Shown: positions 1 through 11,775, counted from the first letter of the stretch. The stretch: DNA of 64,000 bases from Oscheius onirici (GCA_932521025.1 OW051473.1:3658001-3722000); one strand, 5' to 3'. Program-made: numbers and translations. Notes: generated by a model from the sequence alone, not told the origin.

Positions 1-469
1 TTTTCTTAGAATCATGGGTAAAAATCAAGAAGTGATTCGCAAATCATTCCTCAACCCATTCAAAATTTTCCAGCCGGATCTGTTTGAAGTTGTATATCTA
101 ATCCTTATAGATATGTGGAATGTTAAAGGTATGTCTCTTTCACAAGTTCTCACCTTTTTTAATGTTTTAAGAATATGAAGGTGTGAACAAAGACACTGTT
201 GAAGTGGCAGACCAAGTCTTGAAAAGACTAGCCGACGAAATTCATACCTATTATGTTTTCGAAAAGAAAATGCCAAACTATGCTAGCAGATTGTACAAAC
301 TGAAGTATTTATCGACAGCCCTAGACGTGAGTACACACAAATTAGCTTTTTTGACCTCGAAAATTTATAGAAGTCGGTCGGCCTTCGCAAAGAAGAAGGT
401 TTCATCTCTAAAACATTCCGAATATTCAAGCATGACTTTCATTTGAGCGAGCTACATCAGTCCCTTTAG
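1..469 (+). CDS. Nuclear hormone receptor, 3' part of ligand-binding domain
   Basis: This is the end of a nematode supplementary nuclear hormone receptor, a ligand-regulated transcription factor; its zinc-finger part lies left of the window. The readable exons contain a hydrophobic helix around FQPDLFEVVYLILIDMW, then a motif ending NYASRLYKLKYL, and after a short intron (about 330-382) a tail ending in SELHQSL before TAG at 467-469. The same order of motifs is found in the two receptors that follow (NYASRLYKIHHLL and NYASRIYKMRNLI), so all three are paralogues in a tandem array on one strand. An intron at about 131-176 ends in TTTTAAG rather than TTTCAG. No AF-2 core beyond this tail can be confirmed by eye. 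The family assignment is firm; the individual orthologue is not identifiable. Confidence 0.75.
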
Positions 470-642
470 TTCAAATTCCATTTCTTGTCTGCCTTTGGTT
501 GCTAGTTGTAAATATCCACTTACTTGCTTTTTATCCCGTTTGATAAACTTCTCTTGTACAAAGAAATTGTGCTCTTATCGCGAAGCGCACAAAGAGCAGT
601 ATTCCGGATCAATTCTCGACAAAATTGATCAGCTGGCGCAAG

Positions 643-2166
643 ATGGAATGTCTCGTTTGTCGTGCATCAAACAGTGGTCAACATTTTGGTGTGAGCTGCT
701 GCAGAGCCTGTTCTGCCTTTTTCAGGTCGGCTTTTGAAATTTAACAAAAATGATAAATTAAGACGAACGATTCAATTGCGATTGGAATATCAATGCAGAT
801 TTCATAAAGCTTGCGATGTTACTCACAGTAAGATACTAGATTGTGGCTATAGACTTTTTCTTTCAGAAAACCGGTACTCTTGCAGAGCGTGTCGTATGTC
901 ACGATGCTATGCTCTGGGGATGGCCAATCATGGTGAGTTTCTTTGTTATTGACACACAGGTTGATTGCAGATAACGCCCGTAAAGAAATTTTCAAGAAAA
1001 GGGCTATAAACAAAGATTTCGTTTCTGATGACATTGTTTCTTCATCAGAATCTTCTTTGGAGGCTTTTGGACCGTCATGCTTCGAACCTCAACTTGTGAT
1101 GGATGTAGCATCCATTTTGAAACATCGACTGGATCAAATTTTCAAAACAGTATTCCTCAACTGTTTTTGACAATTCCTTTTTTTTTGAATAGTCAAAGTC
1201 TTTCTTTTGGCACGAAACCGGTACAATTATGCGACCAAGCTATAAAGGCCTACCAGCGACACAACAAAAACTGGCCGAACTGCTCTGTTGGAAACGTAGG
1301 AATTTAAATATTTTATTCAATTAGTTTTAGTTAATTTACACTTCTGTAGTTGATCTGAATGCTTTTATGCAAGCCAACTATGTTGAAGTGGAACATGTAG
1401 CAAACTTTTGCATGTCCCTCACTGCATTTGCGAATTTACCGATAAATCAAAAGGTAGGAAGTCATTGACTGAAAAATGTGAATATACAGTGGCTAATTTT
1501 TAAACACTTTTGGCCCAGGTTTGTGGAACTAGATCGGACATTTGTGAGCTCAGTTTTGCTCGGGTATGATCGAGAAGACACCAGAACTGTCAATTTTGAT
1601 GGAACTGTCGTGGATTTTGGCTCTCGCGGAACCATAAGTGATCTTCCCGTCATGTCTGACATGCCTGAACATCAGATCAGAAGGTAATCTGAACTCTATG
1701 CCGAATTGAAGATGTTTTTAAGCTTATTAGAACAATCCGTGTTAGAGACCAAAAAAGCGTTTTCGGATCCATTCAAGTTGTTTCGACCAGATATGTTTGA
1801 AGTCATATATATGATGTTAACGATCATGTGGAACAGAACAGGTTCATCCTGGCAGTTTCAACTAAACTTTTGCTTACAGAGCTTACAGGACTATCCAATC
1901 TCACAGTTCAGTTAGCCGGCACCATTGAAGAATTGTTAGCTGAAGAACTGCACGCTTACTATCTTAACAGTAAAAGGACTCCAAACTATGCGAGCCGACT
2001 GTACAAAATACATCATTTGCTTAAAGGTCTTGATGTGAGATTATTTTTGCATCAGCTTATCACTTTCGAAATTTAGAAAGTCTCGCGAATCAGGAAAGAA
2101 GACGGCTACATGTCGCGCACATTCAACGTCTTCAAACAAGACATTTTCCTCAACGACCTCAAATGA
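643..2166 (+). CDS. Nuclear hormone receptor (supplementary type), array member 2
   Basis: Predicted DNA-binding transcription factor with an N-terminal two-finger domain and a C-terminal ligand-binding domain. ATG 643 is followed at once by the first finger (CLVC...CCRACSAFF), and after an intron at 726-762 with an unusual GTCGGC donor by RRTIQLRLEYQC. The second finger ends YSCRACRMSRCYALGM. The ligand-binding part contains QSLSFGTKPVQLCDQAIKAY, FKHFWPRFVELDRTF and NYASRLYKIHHLL, each aligning with array member 3. The tail after the last intron ends FLNDLK before TGA at 2164-2166. The junction between about 1149 and 1192 could not be joined in frame with a good donor; a weak GTCATG donor near 1073 would work but would drop a helix. 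An intron at 1300-1334 with acceptor TTTTAG restores frame downstream. It may be an intact gene with a poor splice site, or an early pseudogene. Confidence 0.8.
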
Positions 2167-2307
2167 ACTTTTGCACTCCTCATACCTGTTCTATTATGAC
2201 GTTGCCGTGTCATTGTGGTCACGCGTATACTGCCGCTTATCTGTCTTTGTATTGATCGCTCCCTATTCGTCACTCTGTCGTTTGGTTAAAAATTCAAATA
2301 TTTGAGG

Positions 2308-3819
2308 ATGGGAGAGTGTCTCGTGTGCAAAGTACCATGTGTTGGCAATCACCTTGGAATCATGAGCTGCCGAGCCTGCAGCTCATTTTATCGAAGATCT
2401 GTTCAATTAAAGAGAACATACCGCTGTAGATTCGAAGAAAAGTGTGATGTAACTTTCAGTAAGTAATTTTGACTGTTATTTAGCCTTACATTTTAGAAAA
2501 CCGCTACTCTTGTAGGTATTGTCGCTTCCAACGGTGTAAAAGTGTTGGAATGTGCCATGAAGGTGAGAAAACGCTCAACAACAAATTTTTTGTTTAGCAT
2601 CTAAACCGAGTTCGCCTGACACACCATCATCATCTCAAACTGATTCCCCAATAAATCCTAGCGTTAGTTATTCTTTTGGTGTTACAACCTACGTTTGTAG
2701 CAAGAAGAAAGCGGTGGGACGACAGTGAACGATGAAGATTTCTTTACAAGTTTTCTTGGATATGCCAAGGAAAAAGTTCTAGAAATTTTTGGACAGGTAT
2801 ATTTCACCCGTTGCTTTTTTGCAGTTTTTAAGGATCACCGGTACCATATTGTTTCCGAAGCATTGCCGATAGGTGAGTGTCAAGAAACAATCGTTGCTTA
2901 TCGGATGCATAGACGAAGCTGTTGGCCTAACAGTACTCCGGAAAAGGTATTAAACACGAGAATTTTTCACTAGTTGCATTTCAGGCTATGTTTATGCCAG
3001 TGATTGACATTTGCCTAGTTCTACATCACAGATTTTTGAGTCTTGAACGGGTGGCTCACTTCTGTGCTTCTCTTCAGTCGTTTGCAGCTCTTCCCAATGA
3101 CCAGAAGGTAGACACAGTTGCTTTAAATCACATTGCTTATGCAGCTTTGCGTCTTTCGAAACTTTTGGCCAAGATTTGAGAAGCTAGACAGAGCATATAT
3201 ATCTTACAAACTTCTGGGCGACAACCCTCAGGATACCAGAATTGTGTGCTTGGATGGAGTCATAACAAAGTGGCCCTACAAAATTTCAAGGATACAAGAA
3301 GTCTCGGATTTAAGCGAAGATGAAATTAGAAAGTAAGAATTGATATTTCAATACATGTGAATATTTTAAGAGTGATGAAAGCTACAGAGGACATGTTCGA
3401 GAAAATATTTTTCACTCCATTCAAACGCTTCAAACCGGATGAGTTTGAGATGGTTGCTTTGACTCTTACTGTCATGTGGCTAGTTAAAGGTGGGATTTAA
3501 AAATTTCCTATTATATATTGTGCTCAGGTGTTGCGGGTATCAGTGAGACTACAATGCAGTTGGCGAAATCAAACAGAGAGAAAATCATTCAAGAGTTGCA
3601 TATTTACTACGTAAACACATTGATGTTACCGAACTATGCCAGCAGAATTTACAAGATGAGAAATCTCATTCACGCATTAGATGTGAGAATTATTCAAAGA
3701 AACAAAACCAAAATTGTTTGCAGAAAATTGCTCAAATGAGAGGAGAAGACTTTCAACTCTTTAAAACCTTCAACGTTTTCAAAAAGGATATATTTCTCAA
3801 TCCGTGGAAAATAAAGTAG
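2308..3819 (+). CDS. Nuclear hormone receptor (supplementary type), array member 3
   Basis: Paralogue of the preceding receptor, complete and readable throughout. The first finger begins two codons after ATG 2308 (MGECLVCK), with P-box region CRACSSFYRRS, in which the usual FF pair is FY. The second finger is YSCRYCRFQRCKSVGM, followed by a Ser/Pro linker. The ligand-binding domain includes SEALPIGECQETIVAYRMHR, a helix with ERVAHFCASLQSFAALP, FRNFWPRFEKLDRAY, RFKPDEFEMVALTLTVMW and NYASRIYKMRNLI, and ends FLNPWKIK before TAG at 3817-3819. Introns are 35-45 nt; one ends in TTTTAAG at 3370. Such receptors regulate metabolism, detoxification or moulting in worms, but nothing here identifies a ligand. 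About 140 bp separates it from the previous gene, as expected for a recent tandem duplication. Confidence 0.88.
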
Positions 3820-4164
3820 CGAATAAACTGTTTATGTTTCTGTTTTTGTGCCTCCTCCGGCGCCAAGCGGACTGCTGAATCCGCGTTAACAGATGTCAAC
3901 GCAATCGGCCATTGGTCCGCAAAGCAAGAGTACCGCCCCTGGAAAGCACTCACTCAATCACTGTCGACTTTCTTGATATATTTCATCGAGTTTTCTATCT
4001 GTGCTACCGAACTGTGCTTGTATCATGGCTTTAACAAATGAGTATGCCCGCCAGCGCAAATGAGTGCAGTAAACGATGCGCTGACTCAAATCGCCGCCAC
4101 TTTTCTTTTTCAGTCAAAACAATAGTAGCAACTTATTTAGTTGTCATTTGTGCTGCTCATCGCT

Positions 4165-4855
<691 letters not shown>

Positions 4856-5274
4856 ACTCGCATGCTGCTTATATTCTGTGATCTCTCCAGGTGACCTTAT
4901 ATAAATCTGATGCATTCCAACACGTATATACTTCTGTTTGGTTGTCACGCACGTTATTGTAACATTTAACGATGATTGGAATCATCTTTCCGGTATTCAG
5001 AGAACACTTTGCGCGCTTTTAGTGCTCGTCAAAGAACCACGAAATGTTGCGATTCGACTATCGATGAGATATCAACCAACAGATGTGGACAAAGATATTT
5101 TGCGAACAAGTGTCGTACAAAGAAAAAGGTGCAATGTGCGGTGTCGAGCACATTCAATGGGATCGTGGATCAAAGGAGGCGCATCTAATAACGACAACTG
5201 AATGTGCTGATGAGCTCAACTGTTGGTTCACATTGAAGTGAAAAAATTTGTCGGAAAGGTGGTGATCAGTTGAA
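4856..5274 (+). other. Intergenic, no confident gene
   Basis: Spacer after ceh-1. Overlapping open frames on the plus strand between about 4938 and 5201 include one with five cysteines (CC, then three single Cys). They lack a signal peptide, a clear start or recognisable homology, so no gene is called. Confidence 0.5.
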
Positions 5275-5593
5275 ATGGGTTCGTTGGTATTTGAATTCAC
5301 GAGCAAATCTATAAAACAACAAGTCTTGCTGGTTCTTCTTTCCAAGAGATATCAGCCTACACGGCTGTTTAGATAGGCTGCTTGTAAGCGCACACAATTC
5401 ATCACCATTTGTCTGCGCAGCTCTGTCGGGCGCCACACAGTCTGTTGGACCCCTAATTCTGAAAACAGGTGCTAACGTAGCTAGCAGGACAACTCTTTTC
5501 ATCAAACAGCGGCTTCCACATCAACAACTATCTAAATTTGTGGCTTTAGGCATTGTTATTGGAGCTGGCTTGTTTTACATCATTTGTAAGTGA
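5275..5593 (+). CDS. Possible small protein with C-terminal membrane segment
   Basis: Not recognised. One reading frame from about 5324 to 5593 stays open and ends in a convincing transmembrane segment, FVALGIVIGAGLFYIICK, before TGA. A start at ATG 5275 (MGSL) joins it in frame if an intron runs from GTATTTG (5287) to AACAAG, an AAG acceptor like others in this window. The exon also contains TGANVASRTTLFIKQRLPHQ, a basic amphipathic stretch. The final codons overlap a strong donor (GTAAGTGATG at about 5586), so the exon may instead splice onward and the stop may be intronic. It may be a tail-anchored or mitochondrial inner-membrane protein, but this is inference. No homologue is known to me. 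Confidence 0.3.
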
Positions 5594-5900
5594 TGAGCGA
5601 CAAATGAGTCGGCAATTACATAGCGGTTGCGCTCGCACATCAAAAGATGCCCATTTGTCAGCAGGAACAGCCGGTGCTCTCTCAGCGAAGACAAGTGCGG
5701 CTGGCAGTGCTCTAACTATGTGATAGGGTGGGATATCATGAAAAGTCTACCAACTTTGTAAAGGGCATTGTCAGCCCGGCAATAATTCCGAAGAAACTGT
5801 ATGATTGAGGACGACGCTCAAAAAACAAGGACTGTCCTACAACAAAAGCTAATTTGTTGAGCATAAAAGGCAGCCGCGTTCCTCCATTTCAATCCCCAGA

Positions 5901-8225
5901 ATGCTCAGTTCTGACGAAATTCCTAAAACTTTCTCACTGCAGGCATTACTTCCGTCACTACCCGTCCCACCCTTAGAAGTCACCTTGAAAAAGTATTTGA
6001 AAGCAGGTAATGAGTTTAACTCAGACATTTAACAAAACTTTACTACAGCTACTCCTTTTGTCGATGAGAATTCATTGAAAACTACTGAATTTATAGTCAA
6101 CAATTTCTGGTTTCGGAGGATGCTCGTGTATTGCAGAATGCCCTAGTAGAAAGAAGTGCAAAAGAGAAAAACTGGGTTGGGACATTTACAATCTGAACTA
6201 AACACAGATATTCAGATGGAAGAATGGTGGTACGATGCTTACAACGAGAACAGAGATCCTTTGCCGCTACAGGTTCGAAAAGAGCAATCTTAAACATATA
6301 TGTGCAGAATATGGGCGCTATAGTTCCAAGAGCAAAACCTGGAGTGGATCAGTTAAAACGAGCAGCAGAATTGGCATATTACTTGATGCAGTATTGGCTT
6401 GCATTGAGAAGGTAGGCGTTGAATAATAGACTGAAGACATAGTTTTTAAGAGAAACCGTCCCGATTACGACTAGCAGAAAGGAAATTTGGGACATGGATC
6501 AGTTCTACAACGTATTCAATTCAACTCGATGTCCCGGGAAGCCGAAAGACTGCTTGAAAAGGTTCTACAAAACAGGTAAGTGTCGTCTGGTTTTTCTACT
6601 GTTATTCGGTTCAGAATCTGAAGTCCAAGCACTTTCACATGTTTTAGTCATTAGTGATGGGCAGCTCTATTCTTTGGAAATGATACAAGGCAAAAAGTTG
6701 CTGAGCAAGGAAAAGATTTACAGTGCTCTTCTTTCAATCATTCAACATTCGTCGGTTTTCTCTGCCGATCCTTCCGTTGTCCCTTTAACTACATGTGATA
6801 GAAACAACTGGGCTGAGGTAAGCTATTTTGCACCTTGAAACGTGTTTAGATGAGAACTACTCTCTTAAATCATTCGACCAAAAATAGAAATATTTTGAAA
6901 ACTATAGATTCTGCAGTTTTTGTGCTATCTCTTTCTCCGGATACTGCTACATCAGAATCAGAAGTAAGAGTGTTTTTTCAATGTTTCAAGTTGTTATTTT
7001 AGCTTATGTTCTACTCTCTTTTTGGCAATCCGAGAGTCTCGTGGTGCGACAAAAATTTTAAGTCATTGTGCTGAAAGATGGGCAGATTTGCTGCAACGCG
7101 GATGTGAGTTGTTCATACTAACTTTCCCCAACAGATTAGCACGTGGATGCAATCGCCCTTTTCACGCCTGCTGACACTGCAGCCAAACAGCTGGATTCGG
7201 ACGACTGGACAGTCACGGAGAAACCCGTACCGTTTGAGCATCTCGTTTTTGTGGTCCCTGAAGAGCTTCTGACAAATATATTAAAAGTAGAAAAGAGTTT
7301 TTACAAACTTGTAGGTTGTCCATTTATAATAAATAATATTTTTGAGGCACAAACTGTTGATCTCAAAGTTTATCACTTTACTGGCTATGGAAATGAATAT
7401 TGTAAAAAGATAAAAATGTCTACCGATACCATTATTCAGCTTGGAATTCAGCTGGCCTACTTCAAAATTCATCAAAAGTAAGGGGAAGAAGAACTTAAAA
7501 AGGCTTTTATAGACTAGCTCCTACGTACGAAACAGCCTCCACCCGAAAGTTTTACCATAGAAGGACAGAAACTGTTAGAAGCTGTACACCGGAGTTTGCC
7601 GCGTATGCAAGAGCAGTTGTGGAAAACCGTGAAAACGTATTTTTTATATTTTTTCAAAGAAGATTTTTAGGACAAATCTCTCAAAAAGCTGTTTTGGAAT
7701 ACTTATGAAGCGCACAACAAATATATGGAAGATGCCAAACACGGGTTAGGTAACTTTTCTTAAAGCTACATGAAGCACCAATATTGAGGAATCGACCGTC
7801 ATTTGTATGGTATTCAGAAGGTACAACAAGATCTGATTGCATCTGGAAAACTGGTGCAAACGCACGGTCTGTTTGATGACTCTACATGGACGGCTGCTGG
7901 AGGAGGGGGCAACTTTCTCTTGTCTACAAGGTAAACAAAAGAAAAGCGGATCACTATGATAATTTAAGCTTTTTGGGGTATGACCCAGAAGGCAGCTATG
8001 GATATGTTACTCCGATGTGTGCAGGCGGTTATGGTTACTTCTACCGCATCAATCCTGAAAGGTAGTTCATGCGTTTAGAAACTGTACAGACGTTTTAGCA
8101 TCACATTCACTTTGACAAGTTTCAAAGACTCTACTTCGAGTACTACAGCCGAGTTCAGTGAGAAGATCAATTGGGCCCTTGAGTACCTTCGAAAACAGGA
8201 TTTTATCTTTTCACCCTGTCAATAG
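5901..8225 (+). CDS. Carnitine O-acyltransferase family (CRAT/CROT-like), possibly frameshifted
   Basis: Transfers acyl groups between CoA and carnitine in mitochondria or peroxisomes, linked to fatty-acid oxidation. The N-terminus MLSSDEIPKTF leads into LLPSLPVPPLEVTLKKYLKA, the family's PLPVPPL signature. Further motifs are KEKNW...EEWW, MDQFYNVFNSTRCPG, WCDKNF, HVDAIALF (candidate catalytic His), STDTIIQLGIQLAYFKIHQK, APTYETASTRKFYHRRTETV, LLSTSF (STS carnitine motif) and GGYGYFYRIN, with TAG at 8223-8225. Two places are problematic. Near 6100-6115 the frame changes unless a 41-nt GTCAAC-TTGCAG intron removes part of a conserved helix. At 7050-7056 the step from WCDKNFK to IVLKDGQ needs a one-base shift with no usable intron. 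The rest splices cleanly with short introns. It is either a recent pseudogene or carries assembly errors. The family call is secure; mitochondrial versus peroxisomal type is not resolved. Confidence 0.85.
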
Positions 8226-8514
8226 TTTTTGACCTGGATAGTCGCCGACCAGCGGACGCTTTGTTGTAAAAACCATCAACAGGCACTTTACAATGAAGCG
8301 TAGTAGCAATATGTGTTTCTTCTTCGTGAAAAGTACGCCAGAATGAAGATCTTGTTCACTTCAAAATGACACGGTTTTCAGGAACGGAAGTGCTTACAAA
8401 AGTTTACGTTGTTCTTTCGAACTTAACAACCTTCACAGTTTTGACAATCTTTGAAATATATCGCCATAATGAGAAGTCATGTTCATTGCATTAAAGCTTG
8501 TGTACAGTAAACAA
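8226..8514 (-). other. Convergent 3' spacer
   Basis: About 290 bp between two convergent genes. No coding or structured element was seen. Confidence 0.5.
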
Positions 8515-9404
8515 TTAGCGAGAAGATGGGACAGGAGGGACGTCGGAGTTGGATGCAGCAGCAACTCCAGCCTTGGGATTAGGTACATCAGCAGCAAAAC
8601 CACCAAAGTTGCCACCCTGGGGAGGAGGTCCGTTTCCGGCCAGAGGGTCAGATCCAGAAAAGTCCCCTCCAGCAGGGGCGCTGTGGGCGAAACCACCAGG
8701 TCCTTCTTGTCCTCCGAAGCCGCCAGGTCCTTGGTTGAATCCTTGATTTCCACCAAAGTTAGGCTGTCCACCGAATCCAGGGTTAGCTCCGCCAAATCCG
8801 GGGTTTCCACCTCCTGGGTAGGCTCCGCCGTTTCCGTACGACGGCTTGGGTCCATACGATGATCCTCCGTAGTTGGAAGGAGGTCCATAAGAAGATCTAG
8901 GAGGACCGTATGAGCTTCTGGGTGGGCCGTAGCTGCTGTGGCCGTACTGCTGCTGGGGAGGTCCATAGTTGTTGAAATCAGCAGGAGGTCCGTAAGCTCC
9001 ACGGCGAACTCTTAAAATAAAAAATGAATATAGTTTAGTGTTTTCCAATACCTGTGCCATCCAGCGCCTTGTCCACCGTCAAATCCACCACCGGGACCGA
9101 ATCCACCGCCTCCAGCGCCGAAACCACTGTTACCATAGCCTGCAGGTCTGTTGTAACCGCTGTTTCCGTAGCTAGATCCTCCATGTCCATATCCGGGACC
9201 ACCGATGCCAGGTCCTCCTCCAAATCCTGGGTCACCTCCGAAGCCAGGACCACCTCCGTAGCCTCCTCCGAGGTTAGCAGGAGGGCCATAGCCACCTCTC
9301 TTGGTTCGCCTAAAAATGGCAAAATAGATAGAAAAGTAGAATTATACTTACCCAATGGGCTCGGCACAGGCAAAGGCGAAGAATACTGCTAGAAGCCAAA
9401 TCAT
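8515..9404 (-). CDS. Secreted Gly/Tyr/Pro-rich protein (structural or antimicrobial type)
   Basis: Minus-strand gene of three exons. ATG at 9402-9404 encodes a clear signal peptide ([14 protein letters not shown]), then [10 protein letters not shown], whose RTKR resembles a furin-type processing site. Exon 2 is almost wholly glycine-rich, with [11 protein letters not shown] and GGSSYGN units. Exon 3 begins [12 protein letters not shown] and has repeated SSYGPPR and NPGFGGA units before a serine/proline end. The last intron uses a TTTTAAG acceptor. Repeats of this kind occur in nematode cuticle-associated glycine-rich proteins and in some neuropeptide-like antimicrobial precursors; the sequence does not decide between them. 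It is divergently transcribed from the Thr-rich secreted protein at 9734, with about 330 bp between starts. High-G composition produces long false frames on the opposite strand. Confidence 0.75.
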
Positions 9405-9733
9405 GTTGGTTGGAAACTGATACTGCCTTCTACTTGGTCTAGCCTTATAAGGACGCACGAAATGCTCGTCGAATGATAGATCACTACGCCCATTTGCCGA
9501 TTTGTGAACGTCAAAAGAACTGGCGCGTGTATTCGCTTAAACAATGCCTAGGTAGCTGACATCATTTCTACTCTTGGTGAATCAGCCGGAAACAGCTTCA
9601 CACCTTTGCCGAAGTCAAAGCGGATTAGAAAATAGGATACCGGAGCATGAGTCATGAAAAACTAGGCTAAGCGTTGACCCTGACCGCCTCCGAAGCATTA
9701 GCCTCTTCACATAGACGGCTATCAACCTGCCTC
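9405..9733. promoter_or_regulatory. Shared divergent promoter with CCTTATAAGG box
   Basis: The 329 bp between two divergent secreted-protein genes contains the palindrome CCTTATAAGG at 9443-9452, about 40 bp upstream of the minus-strand ATG. It fits a TATA-like element and also matches the CArG consensus CC(A/T)6GG bound by SRF-type factors. Which role applies cannot be read from sequence. Confidence 0.45.
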
Positions 9734-10958
9734 ATGCTGCTCGCTCTAGTTTTTCAACTACTGCCTTTCGTATTCCCATCTCCTATAAGGTATTCATTTT
9801 GCTTTTATTTTGGCTCATGTTCTGCCGTCCTTTTTGGTAAAGGTCCAGTAACAAAGCAATCTATCTTGAAGAAATTCTGGCCTGACCACATACTATTGAG
9901 CGTGACCGATCTTTTTACACTTTGCAGGGTCAAGCGTCAATGGGGACCGTCGAATTTCTATCAGTTTGAACAGTGGGTCAACTACGTGAATCGACCGAGG
10001 CAATCTCAGTTCTCTGCAGATGGGCCACATTGGGGAGAAGCACAGTATCCAGCAGCTTTCAATCGAAATATTCAACCTCATACGGCTCCAGCCGGATGGC
10101 AACTGCCCCAGCAACCTTACTGGGCAACTGGGCAATATGGAGGATTCCGTCCAGCAAATAATCGACCACCTGTTTTGATTGAGACAAACGTGTACAGACC
10201 GAATACTCGCGTACCTGTCCCAACTTCTCTTCCAGCAGGCTACGGAAGACCACCTCAGCTTTTTGGTGCCAAGGTTCTAGAACCTTTTACGACGACGACA
10301 ACTACCACAACGACAACAACGACTTCAATGGCTACCACTACTGAAGGTATTTCTTATCATTATTACTGAAAAATACTATGTTTTAGATGAAAGAGAACGC
10401 TTCATTCAGACAGCAGTCAAAGAAGATATCGACGGCTTAGAACATGAAACTGAAGAACATAGTTCATCTTCAACGACTTCCACATCAACAACAGCAAAAG
10501 GTGTAGATGTTGAAGCTAGAATGAACACTAGAAGCACGATATCTGAAGCGACAACAACTGTTCCTTCTACAACGTCATCTGTTTCTACAGGCACTGATAA
10601 CCCAATTTGGTCAGAAGGTGAATCATCGGAAACTCCAGACGTTTCGTCCACTGCGAGCGCCCATGAAATAAAAGAACAGACTGTGACTGCTGTACTGGAA
10701 CTGACAACTACTGAAGCGTCAATTGAGACAACTGGTATCATTGCGGCCAGTCCAAGTTCGATCCCGGAAGCGGAAGAAGAGTCCTCGTCGGGAGAGCCAC
10801 TCACAACCGGATCTACTCAAACGACAACGGGCGATCCACTTTTTGAAGACGTTTCAAAGGACTTCCAATCAGATCTCGGTTTTCGATCTCCTCCATTGCC
10901 GTTAGACGTGGTTAAAAAGCTTCAAGAATTGGGAGTAGCCATTGAAAAAACTACATAA
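9734..10958 (+). CDS. Secreted Thr/Ser-rich mucin-like protein
   Basis: Three exons. ATG 9734 encodes a signal peptide (MLLALVFQLLPFVFPSP). A 138-nt intron (9790-9927) is followed by VKRQWGPSNFYQFEQWVNYV, a Gln/Pro/Tyr-rich segment containing PHWGEAQYPAAF. Then come a run of about twelve threonines (near 10290-10330) and a second intron (10347-10386). The last exon is rich in Thr, Ser and Glu (SSTTSTSTTA, TTTVPSTTSS) and ends VVKKLQELGVAIEKTT before TAA at 10956-10958. The Thr/Ser tracts suggest heavy O-glycosylation. An AATAAA lies just after the stop (about 10975). No enzyme or binding domain was seen. It could be a cuticle, pharyngeal-lining or eggshell component; the divergent arrangement with the Gly-rich gene suggests co-expression. 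Confidence 0.75.
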
Positions 10959-11350
10959 TTATACAGTATCTAATAATAAAATCGTTCCATTTTTTGATCT
11001 TTTCGGTGAATAACCAAAAGAGGCGCTAGTGTGACCGAAGGCAGAGTTCACCTGATTCACGTTGTTTTTGATGTCACTATAAACGGAATTAGGCATTCGG
11101 CAAAGTACAATCATTTTCTCATTCCCGGTTGCACCAGTTCTATTCTTGAAAAACATGTTTTCACACTTCCCGGTTCAGATCAATCGGGCCGCTTGTGAAC
11201 AGTTCAACGAAATTTCACGAAGGTACCAATGCTCCCATTCGCAGTCGAAAAAGTCTTGTTCTATCTTTGCATCATTTATCAGCTGTCGCTCACAGCTCTG
11301 ATACCAAGTCATCAGGATACCAAACTGTCGTTGACCAGTCAAGAGGCAGG

Positions 11351-11381
11351 TGTCAATCTGTGTCTGATCGGAATCTGATAA
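11351..11381 (+). promoter_or_regulatory. Distal VPE1 + VPE2 (GATA) pair
   Basis: TGTCAAT at 11351-11357 matches vitellogenin promoter element 1, and CTGATAA at 11375-11381 matches VPE2, the GATA-factor site described in nematode vit promoters. They lie about 500 bp upstream of the vitellogenin ATG. Confidence 0.55.
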
Positions 11382-11775
11382 ATTATTTAATGTAAAAGGA
11401 ATTTTTTAAATCTAAGAGAACTTTACGACAGGAGTGATTAAAGTAAATGGTAACATATATAAACTGGCATTATCGGTAGTTCAAAGTTATAATGGCCGAT
11501 GTTTGTACTGTTTGAACTTTTTACAGTTGCTACGGAAAATTGCTATTTAATTGTAACTGAGAACGAACTTTGTTGAGTTTTTGCACTCCTGCATTTCCGC
11601 TAAAATATCCTCTCCCACAAGATTCCATTAAAACACCACAGTAGTAACTCGTGTTTAATATGGTATCTGAGATGCCGAACGCCTGAATAAACACTGACTA
11701 AATTGATTCGCTTTAAGGCTTCTCATTCTTATGCTGCGTCTAGTTACGAGTTTTTGCACCACTGCTCTCTTACCG

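Noticed and set aside
1300-1360. A second frameshift in the middle nuclear receptor
   Set aside because: Using the TTTTAG acceptor at about 1334 instead of CTGTAG restores the frame, so only one junction remains unresolved.
4938-5201. Cysteine-containing short open frames after ceh-1
   Set aside because: Two overlapping frames are open, neither with a signal peptide, splice support or family match; they look like chance.
8433-9392. Several open frames on both strands over the Gly-rich gene
   Set aside because: G/C-rich repeats keep all frames open; only one frame has a signal peptide and consistent splicing.
11006-11395. Adjacent plus-strand open frames after the Thr-rich gene
   Set aside because: No start codon context, domain or clean splice between them; the region follows a poly(A) signal.
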